From: Ruminococcus sp.
GTDB taxonomy: Bacteria > Bacillota > Clostridia > Oscillospirales > Ruminococcaceae
Length of the DNA stretch: 38,774 bases
Direction: 5' to 3'
Assembly: GCA_017634275.1 (NCBI GenBank)
Contig: JAGBNQ010000035.1
Span: 1-38,774, forward strand
The notes below the pieces were generated by a model. The model saw nothing but the letters and a program-made list of their open reading frames with translations, ran no database searches and was not told the origin of the DNA. Position 1 is the first letter of the stretch; each line of letters opens with the position of its first letter. Shown here in pieces: positions 32,806-38,774 of the stretch. A program made the translations under genes and the position numbers.

Positions 32806-32862
32806 CAATGCACAATTCACAATGCACAATGCACAATTAGTAATTCACAATTTGGGATATAT
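32806..32862. repeat. Short direct repeats (TGCACAATTCACAA type)
   Basis: Five imperfect copies of TGCACAAT/TTCACAAT stand in tandem between the MraY-like gene and ftsW, with a single related TGCACAAT near 31455. The function is unknown; they may be slippage products. Confidence 0.5.
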
Positions 32863-32877
32863 TTACGATCAGCATTA

Positions 32878-32906
32878 TTTATATTTGTTGCATATCCGCT
32901 CTCCAA
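32878..32906 (-). promoter_or_regulatory. Promoter candidate for ftsW-murG
   Basis: On the minus strand: TTGGAG (32901-32906), 17-base spacer, TATAAA (32878-32883). It would start an internal transcript upstream of ftsW. Confidence 0.4.
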
Positions 32907-32959
32907 AAATTTGTGGCTTTTGCGGATTGCTTTATTATCGTTTTGATGTTACCCTTAAG

Positions 32960-33994
32960 TTAAGAAAGGATATTCTCGCTGTATATCCAGAATGCCGCGG
33001 CGGCTGCTATGCCTGCGAGCGTTATCGGCAGCGACCAGAGGATCACCTTAACATCGCTTACACCCTTTTGCTTAAGGTGGGCGTGAAGGCTGCCGCCGAG
33101 GAGCAGCACGCGCTTTGTCCTTTTATAATGGACAAAACGGATAAATGCGGCTAATATATCTATTATAGCAGAAGTAGGAAGAAATATCAATAGCAAATCT
33201 TTTCCCGATATTATACACATTGCACAAATAAGCGCGCCGCAAAGCAGCTGGCCGCTCTCACCGAAATAGACTTTTGCAGGGTAAAAGCTCCAGATAAGCA
33301 GCCCTGCCGCCGAGCCTGCGGTGATATAGCCGAGAAGTGAGCATTCCCCCGAGCCGACTGCGGCAAAAAAGAGGGAAATGAGCATTACGCTTACCCCCAT
33401 AAGTCCCTCGCAGCAGTATTTTTCCTCGCCGCCGAAGGTATCATGAACGCGGAAGGCGTAGATGCAAAGTGTCATCAAAAGCCCGAAAACGGGGTAGTAG
33501 AAAGCCCCAAAGCTTATAAAGCCGAGCCTGAAGGGGAGCAGCACCTCGCCCGTTAAGCCGCTTATAAGCCTTAAGCTTACAAGAAAGCAGACGCAAAGCC
33601 CCCAGAGAAACAGAAACAAAAGCGACCCCTTAATCCCTGCAGGGCGGTTGAGCTTTTGCTTGATATAGTCCTGCAAAAAGCCTGCCAAAAAGGCTAAAAA
33701 CGCGAAAATGAGCGCCGAGGTCAGCCTTTTTACATCGTCATTGCCGAATGAGCTTTTAGCGCAAAGCAAAGCTATGCTGCCCACACCGCCTGCGGCAATG
33801 CCTATCATCATCACAGCGCCGCCAAAGCGCGGCGAGGAATCGTCATTTCTGAACCTGTCGCCGATATGCGGCTCATAAATTCCCGTTTCGTAAAAGCGGA
33901 ATATCGGAATAAGCGCTATCGCCGCCGTCAGGCCAAGCACAAAGCAAAGCCCCATCAAAGCGCCGCCGTAGGGGGTAAGCTCGTTATAGCGCAT
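32960..33994 (-). CDS. MraY-like membrane protein with altered catalytic motifs
   Basis: A polytopic protein of 344 residues in the place of mraY, the enzyme that makes lipid I from UDP-MurNAc-pentapeptide. Sequence order matches MraY/WecA: a loop with SSPRFGGA (53-60), then AGFLQDYIKQK where MraY has GxxDDxxK (Q108-D109), EGLMG (196-200) where it has NxxDGLDG, FGESGQL (244-250) where it has GDxGSL, and LHAHLKQ (303-309) where it has the HHHxE motif. Three essential Asp/His positions are therefore changed. It may be a pseudoenzyme or a diverged transferase. The ATG at 33994 overlaps murF by 11 bases; TTG at 34009 is also possible. Strong hydrophobic segments fit about ten helices. Confidence 0.8.
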   Translation of the reverse strand: MRYNELTPYGGALMGLCFVLGLTAAIALIPIFRFYETGIYEPHIGDRFRNDDSSPRFGGAVMMIGIAAGGVGSIALLCAKSSFGNDDVKRLTSALIFAFLAFLAGFLQDYIKQKLNRPAGIKGSLLFLFLWGLCVCFLVSLRLISGLTGEVLLPFRLGFISFGAFYYPVFGLLMTLCIYAFRVHDTFGGEEKYCCEGLMGVSVMLISLFFAAVGSGECSLLGYITAGSAAGLLIWSFYPAKVYFGESGQLLCGALICAMCIISGKDLLLIFLPTSAIIDILAAFIRFVHYKRTKRVLLLGGSLHAHLKQKGVSDVKVILWSLPITLAGIAAAAAFWIYSENILS

Positions 33995-35345
33995 CGACAA
34001 CACTTTCAAGTTTCATTCCGCGGCTGCCCTTGAACCACACCGCGTCGCCCTCTTTTACCTCCGCCTTAAGAGCAGCGCTTAGCTCCTCTCTCGTATCAAA
34101 GTGAAATGCCTTAGCCTTATCAAAGCCCTTTTTGACTGCGCCCTCTATATAGAACTTTGCGTTCTCGCCGTAGCAGTAGATAAGGTCAACAGTCGATGAG
34201 CCGAGCGCCTCGCCTACGTTTTTATGCAGCTTTGGTGCCATTTTGCCCATTTCAAGCATATCGGCAACAACGGCTATCCTTCTGCCGCCCTCGCCCACCT
34301 CGACCTGCGAGAGAACGGAAATACCTGCCTTCATCGAATCAGGTGCCGCATTATAGCAATCTATTATCAATGTTATGCCGTCACGCTTTTGAATATTCTG
34401 CCTCATGCCGTCAGGCTTGAAAGCGGCTATGCCCTTTGCGATATCCTCGGGCGCCATTCCAAGCTCTAAGCCGACTGCGAATGCCGCGAGCGCGTTTTTG
34501 ATATTATGCTCGCCGTAGCAGTTTACAGTCACGGGCGTTTTGCCTGCCCTGCTGTTTATGTCAAGAGTAATAACTCCCCCGTTTGTCTTTATATTTGATG
34601 CATAAACATCACAGCTTTTCTTTGAAAGAGAATAGCTTATAACTCTTCTTCCGCCGCGCGGAGTAACGTTTGCAAGCAGCTTGTCATCGCCGTTTATCAC
34701 AAGCGGTGCCTCGTAGGAGCAGCCGTCAAGGATCTCCATTTTAGCCTTTAATATACCCTCCTGCGTGCCTAAGTTCTCGATATGCGAAAAGCCTATATTG
34801 GTTATCACCGCGATAGTCGGGCAGGCGCAGAGGGAAAGCCTTGATATCTCCCCGAAATGGTTCATTCCCATTTCTATTACCGCTGCCTGAGTGGTTTCGT
34901 CCATTCCGAAAAGGGTAAGGGGCAGGCCTATCTCGTTATTGTGGTTGCCCTCGGTCTTAAGCGTTTTAAAGCCCTGCGAAAGCACGCTCGCTATCATTTC
35001 CTTAGTCGATGTCTTGCCGACACTTCCCGTAACGCCCACAAGCGGAATTTTAAACTTGTTTCTGTAGTAGCTTGCAAGGTTTAAAAGCGCGCGCCTTGTT
35101 GAGTCAACGACTATGCACTTTGCGTTTTCTATCGGGCGCTCGGTTATAACAGCCTCAGCCCCCAGCTCGGTAGCCTTCGCCGCGAAATCGTGCCCGTCAA
35201 AGTTCTCGCCCTTAAGCGCTATGAAAACGCAGCCTGCCTTTATAGCCCTTGTATCCGTACAAACGCTTGAAACCTCGATATCCGACGGAAAACCAAAGCT
35301 GCCGTCCACTACCTCTACTATTTCCTTTAATGTCATATTAACCAT
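33984..35345 (-). CDS. murF: UDP-MurNAc-tripeptide:D-Ala-D-Ala ligase
   Basis: Adds D-Ala-D-Ala to the UDP-MurNAc tripeptide in the cytosol. The 453-residue product has the Mur-ligase N domain (VCTDTRAIKAGCVFIALKGENFDGHDF), the ATP loop GVTGSVGKTSTKEM, the central EMGMNHFGEISRL motif and the C domain starting with KPDGMRQN. The ATG at 35345 follows GAAGGACGG at a rather long spacing; ATG three codons later is an alternative. It overlaps the MraY-like gene and lies 103 bases after murE. Confidence 0.95.
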   Translation of the reverse strand: MVNMTLKEIVEVVDGSFGFPSDIEVSSVCTDTRAIKAGCVFIALKGENFDGHDFAAKATELGAEAVITERPIENAKCIVVDSTRRALLNLASYYRNKFKIPLVGVTGSVGKTSTKEMIASVLSQGFKTLKTEGNHNNEIGLPLTLFGMDETTQAAVIEMGMNHFGEISRLSLCACPTIAVITNIGFSHIENLGTQEGILKAKMEILDGCSYEAPLVINGDDKLLANVTPRGGRRVISYSLSKKSCDVYASNIKTNGGVITLDINSRAGKTPVTVNCYGEHNIKNALAAFAVGLELGMAPEDIAKGIAAFKPDGMRQNIQKRDGITLIIDCYNAAPDSMKAGISVLSQVEVGEGGRRIAVVADMLEMGKMAPKLHKNVGEALGSSTVDLIYCYGENAKFYIEGAVKKGFDKAKAFHFDTREELSAALKAEVKEGDAVWFKGSRGMKLESVVDAL

Positions 35346-35448
35346 TTGGTTTTTCCGTCCTTCCCGTTTAGATGTAAGAGGGGGAGGTAAGAAATAAGAG
35401 CCTCCGCCGCATTATTTTTATAAGTCGCCAAAGCCGACACAATAATTA

Positions 35449-36888
35449 TTAATTATTAATTTCTTTGAGCGCCTCGGCCACTACCTCGCGCTCGTCAAAG
35501 TGGATCTTCTTCATGCCTTTAAGTATCTGATAATCCTCATGCCCTTTTCCTGCAAGCACGATGATATCGCCGCTTTTTGCGTTCTTTACCGCCCAGTGTA
35601 TCGCCTCGCGCCTGTCGGTAATGGTGATGTAGGGCTTATCCGTTCCCTCAAGCCCGGGGAGAATGTCTTTGATTATAGCCTCGGGGTCTTCGTTTCGGGG
35701 GTTGTCGGAGGTGACTATCAGGAAATCCGCGTACTCTGCCGCAGCCTTTGCCATGAGCGGACGTTTTTTGGCATCTCTGTTTCCGCCGCAGCCGAAAAGG
35801 CACTTAAGCGTTCCGTCCGAACATTCCTTGATAGAGGACAGCACGTTCACAAGTGCATCGGGTGTGTGCGCGTAGTCGCAGATGACCGTGAAATCTCTGC
35901 CCGTAGGCACTACCTCAACTCTGCCCCTTACGCCCTCTATCTCGCCTATGAGCGAAACCGTTTGCTTGACATCAAAGCCGAGTGACTCCAATATCGCAAT
36001 GACCGTCAGCGAATTTGATGCGTTGAACATTCCCGGCATTGCAAACTTTACGGGCAATATCTGCGCCCCGTCATTAAAATCATATTCAAGGCCGTGGGCT
36101 GTGAGCCTTATATTCTCGGCATTAAAATCGCCCTTGCCCTTGACGGAAAGCGTTTTCTTCGGGATCGTTATCTCATCAAAATACCTTCTGCCGTAGTCAT
36201 CGTCTATATTTATTATAGCCTTATCCGACAGCGAAAAGAGTATCTTTTTGGCGTTATAGTAATTCTCCATTGTGCCGTGAACATCAAGATGATCCTGCGT
36301 AAGGTTAGTAAACGCGCCTATCTTGAAATGGCACCCTTCAAGCCTTCTCTGCTCCAGACCCTGCGAGGACACCTCCATAACGCAGTATTCGCACCCCGCA
36401 CTCACCATTTGCGCGAAAAGCTCAAAAAGGTCATACGGCTCGGGGGTGGTGCGCTCGGTGTGGATAACTCTGTCATTTATCTCGTTTGAAACGGTTCCGA
36501 TAAGGCCTGCTTTAATGCCGAGCTTGTCAAAAATGCGCTTTGTGACTGTTGTTATGGTAGTCTTGCCGTTTGTTCCCGTAACGCCTATGAGGGTAAGCTT
36601 ATTCTGCGGATTTGAGAAGAAATTCGCACAAAGTCTCGGGTAAGCCGCCCTTGTGTTTTCAACTATCACCTGATTATCAAGTCCCAGATCTCGCTCGCAG
36701 ATTATCACGCCCCCGCCGCGCTTTATCATTTCCTCTGCGCTGTCGTGCCCGTCAAAGGTGTTGCCCTTTATGCAGACAAATGCAAAGCCCGGGCGCATTT
36801 CCTTTCTGGTGTCACTTGTTATATCCGTGATGTCGATATCGGGAAGGGAAGACTCGGCTACCCCTTCCAAAAGCTGTGAAAGTTTCAT
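35449..36888 (-). CDS. murE: UDP-MurNAc-L-Ala-D-Glu:meso-DAP ligase
   Basis: Adds the third residue to the peptidoglycan stem peptide. The 479-residue product has the Mur-ligase N domain (SDTRKEMRPGFAFVCIKG), ATP loop GVTGTNGKTTITTV, the EVSSQGLEQRRL block and the DNPR motif (SDNPRNEDPEAII). DNPR is the marker of meso-DAP specificity, while Lys-type enzymes differ here; the organism therefore has a DAP-type wall. The ATG follows TAAGGAGAAATTGAT. It lies 12 bases after the DUF2262-like gene and is co-transcribed with it. Confidence 0.96.
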   Translation of the reverse strand: MKLSQLLEGVAESSLPDIDITDITSDTRKEMRPGFAFVCIKGNTFDGHDSAEEMIKRGGGVIICERDLGLDNQVIVENTRAAYPRLCANFFSNPQNKLTLIGVTGTNGKTTITTVTKRIFDKLGIKAGLIGTVSNEINDRVIHTERTTPEPYDLFELFAQMVSAGCEYCVMEVSSQGLEQRRLEGCHFKIGAFTNLTQDHLDVHGTMENYYNAKKILFSLSDKAIINIDDDYGRRYFDEITIPKKTLSVKGKGDFNAENIRLTAHGLEYDFNDGAQILPVKFAMPGMFNASNSLTVIAILESLGFDVKQTVSLIGEIEGVRGRVEVVPTGRDFTVICDYAHTPDALVNVLSSIKECSDGTLKCLFGCGGNRDAKKRPLMAKAAAEYADFLIVTSDNPRNEDPEAIIKDILPGLEGTDKPYITITDRREAIHWAVKNAKSGDIIVLAGKGHEDYQILKGMKKIHFDEREVVAEALKEINN

Positions 36889-36900
36889 ATCAATTTCTCC

Positions 36901-37464
36901 TTACCCTTCTGTATACCTAAATTTTACGCTGCCGTCTGCCTTAAATGTCACATACACATCTCCTTCTATCGCAAGGGAGGCATACTGCTCCAATGAAAAA
37001 ACAGTGTCGCCGTTTCTGTATATGCTTATATATCTTAGCTCAAAGCCGTCAGCAAGCTCTGCCGCATCATTTGGCCTTTTGTCAAAAAACAAATCGCTGC
37101 GCTCGTTTAGAAAATGCTCTGCTGCCGCCTGCTTGACCTTTCTTTCAAAGCCCCTCTTGTCAGCAGCATACTCTTCAAGCTTTCTGTAGCAAAGGTCAGC
37201 CTCATATGAATCTACAGTATCTCTGTCGATATAAACGCCGAGCAGTCTTTCATACGGGTCATCGCTGTCAGGCATATCGAACCACTCGATCTCGCCCTCA
37301 TAGCCAAACTCGGGCGGATCGCAGGTCGCACAGTCAACAAAGGTGAATTCCCCGAGCGGAAAGCTCTTTTTTCTCGTACTCGGTTTTTCCTCTGCCGTCA
37401 GCATTTCTTCTTCGATCGGCTTTTGCTTTTTTTCATTTCCAAAAAGCGCGCTTAAAAGACCCAT
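36901..37464 (-). CDS. DUF2262-like protein between a PBP gene and murE
   Basis: A 187-residue soluble protein of unknown function. The first 35 residues are a polar linker (KKQKPIEEEMLTAEEKPS); the rest shows the pattern LGEFTFVD...FGYEGEIEW then alternating helix and strands, with RYISIYRNGDTVFSLE near the end, like DUF2262 proteins. I am not certain of the match. The ATG follows GTAAGGAGAAAAGCAA, the same spacing and site as the next gene murE. Twelve bases separate it from each neighbour, so it is a fixed part of the operon. No signal peptide or membrane helix is seen. Confidence 0.7.
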   Translation of the reverse strand: MGLLSALFGNEKKQKPIEEEMLTAEEKPSTRKKSFPLGEFTFVDCATCDPPEFGYEGEIEWFDMPDSDDPYERLLGVYIDRDTVDSYEADLCYRKLEEYAADKRGFERKVKQAAAEHFLNERSDLFFDKRPNDAAELADGFELRYISIYRNGDTVFSLEQYASLAIEGDVYVTFKADGSVKFRYTEG

Positions 37465-37476
37465 TTGCTTTTCTCC

Positions 37477-38774
37477 TTACTCGTGAAGTGCGTCAACCGC
37501 CGTGATAGTTACCGAGATTATCGTTCCCTCGGGAACGCTCTCGCCTGCGGCAATGCTCTGGTCAGCCTGCGCGGTCGCCTTTTCCTCATCGGAATCGTTG
37601 CCCTTTACGCAGATATTAAGGCCGCTCATTTCAACAGCATCAACAGCGTTATCTCTTGAAAGCCCCGTAAGTGAGGGAACCGTTTTCATCTCCTCCGCAG
37701 TATCGTCGGTATAGAGGATAACTGTTCCGCTCTTTACCATAGTTCCGCCCGCGGGTGACTGCTTTACAACGGAATCGCCGTTTCCTACCACCTTGACCTG
37801 AACGCCGAGCGCCTCAAGGGTGCTTTGCGCGTCCTTAAGCGGCTGGAACTGCTGGTTGGGGATAGATACCTGTAATTTCCCAAGCTCCTCCTCGCTGTAT
37901 TCGGGGAAGAACCCTAAGTACGGGAGAACCTGCTCGAGCGACTCAACGCAAACGGGGAGCGCAACCTGTGCGCCATAATACCTCTCGCCCTGCGGCTCGT
38001 CTACCATTACAAGAATTATTACCTCGGGGTCATCGGCAGGTGCAAACGCGCAGTATGAGCCGACGTGTATCTGGCCGCCCGGGTCAACGTCAAGCTTTTG
38101 CGATGTACCCGATTTTCCGCCTATCTTATAGCCCTGGATATAGCAGTTGCCCGAGTGGGTGGAGGATACGTTATATTCAAGCGTATCGCGCATATCCTTG
38201 CTTACTTCCTCGGAAATGACCTGACGCTTGATAACGGGGTCTATCTCCTTGACGATATTGCCGTTTGAGTCAACTATCTTGTCAACTATCTGCGGTGTTA
38301 CGAGGTAGCCGCCGTTTATGCAGGCGGAGTATGCTGTTATCATCTGGATAGGTGTTATTTTATTTGCCTGACCAAAGCTTGATACCGCAAGGTCAAGCTC
38401 TGACATAGTATCGGCCGTATAGTAGGAGCTTTCGCTCTCGTTGGGCAGGTCGATGCCCGTCTTTTCGGCAAGGCCATAGGCCTTGAAATAGTCACAGAAC
38501 TTATTAACGCCCAAGTCCATTCCTATCTCCATAAATGCAGGGTTGCAGGAGTTGATTATAGCCTGAGCAAAGCTCTGCGAGCCGTGGCCGCCCTGATCCC
38601 AGCAATGAACGGTAGTTCCGAGGATATTAAGGCTGCCCGAGCAGTTAAAGGGGCCGTCGAGCGTTATCACCTTTTCCTCCAGCGCGGAAGAGCCTGTTAT
38701 CACCTTAAATACCGAGCCGGGGTAATAAAGCTCGGATATCGCCTTATTCGTCCACTGCTTTGTAAGGTAGCCTA
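37477..38774 (-). CDS. Class B penicillin-binding protein with two PASTA domains (5' end outside the window)
   Basis: The reading frame is open to the window end, so only the C-terminal 432 residues are seen. The transpeptidase domain shows SVFK (SxxK, 38704-38715), SCN (SxN) and KSGT (KTG-type) motifs, so all three active-site elements are present. Two PASTA modules follow (about QVSIPNQQFQPLKDAQSTLE and then KTVPSLTGLSRDNAVDAVEM), which bind muropeptides or beta-lactams. It is of the PbpB/SpoVD type that acts with FtsW in division or spore cortex synthesis. An internal GTG at 38703 is not the start: coding continues upstream as ELYYPGSVFKV. It is the most upstream visible gene of the dcw operon. 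Confidence 0.94.
   Translation of the reverse strand, partial: GYLTKQWTNKAISELYYPGSVFKVITGSSALEEKVITLDGPFNCSGSLNILGTTVHCWDQGGHGSQSFAQAIINSCNPAFMEIGMDLGVNKFCDYFKAYGLAEKTGIDLPNESESSYYTADTMSELDLAVSSFGQANKITPIQMITAYSACINGGYLVTPQIVDKIVDSNGNIVKEIDPVIKRQVISEEVSKDMRDTLEYNVSSTHSGNCYIQGYKIGGKSGTSQKLDVDPGGQIHVGSYCAFAPADDPEVIILVMVDEPQGERYYGAQVALPVCVESLEQVLPYLGFFPEYSEEELGKLQVSIPNQQFQPLKDAQSTLEALGVQVKVVGNGDSVVKQSPAGGTMVKSGTVILYTDDTAEEMKTVPSLTGLSRDNAVDAVEMSGLNICVKGNDSDEEKATAQADQSIAAGESVPEGTIISVTITAVDALHE

Overview
The window looks like chromosome of a low-to-mid GC, meso-DAP-type Firmicute close to Ruminococcus (Oscillospiraceae). The evidence is two secreted proteins with paired type I dockerin repeats, two GH5 glycanases, a clostridial-style division/cell-wall (dcw) cluster, strong sigma-A type promoters and AGGAGG-type ribosome binding sites. 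MurE carries the DNPR motif of enzymes that add meso-diaminopimelate. The genus is inferred from gene content; no rRNA gene is present.

Layout. (1) 1-4.4 kb: a Zn/Cd-type P1B ATPase (+) converges on a secreted multidomain GH5_2-like endoglucanase (-). (2) 4.8-11.1 kb (-): a ribosomal/transcription block in unusual order. rplJ-rplL has its own promoter and L10 leader and lies upstream. Then come a dockerin protein and a NUDIX hydrolase, then rpmG-secE-nusG-rplK-rplA with a strong promoter and a long structured leader. (3) 11.5-18.6 kb (-): a second dockerin protein, an SDR/voltage-gated-channel pair bracketed by inverted copies of an intergenic repeat, a cytoplasmic GH5 enzyme, and a degenerate-GGDEF/EAL protein. 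(4) 19.2-23.4 kb: tex (+) converges on recQ (-). (5) 23.8-38.8 kb (-): the dcw region. Read in transcription order it is a class B PBP with PASTA domains (cut by the window end), a DUF2262-like protein, murE, murF, a MraY-like protein, ftsW, murG, an unknown bitopic membrane protein, murA, ftsQ, ftsZ, divIVA-like, and a lone fumarase beta subunit.

How the parts work together. The dcw genes supply lipid II precursors (MurE, MurF, MurG, MurA), polymerise and cross-link peptidoglycan (FtsW, PBP) and organise the septum (FtsZ, FtsQ, DivIVA-like). The MraY homologue has replacements in every catalytic motif I can align, and murD is absent from its usual place. The dockerin proteins imply that a cellulosome scaffold is encoded elsewhere. 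The secreted GH5 has no dockerin and carries Ig-like and FnIII modules instead.

The most unusual non-coding signal is a family of at least seven MITE-like intergenic elements (about 205-356 bp) with imperfect terminal inverted repeats of the type AAAYYGGAG-TTTGGCGA. They are built from interchangeable arm and core modules and encode no protein. All seven lie upstream of gene starts, and some sit in 5' leaders between a good promoter and the ribosome binding site (SDR operon, tex). A second repeat, which forms a bidirectional terminator, lies at both convergent gene junctions. No tRNA, rRNA, CRISPR array, transposase or prophage gene was found.
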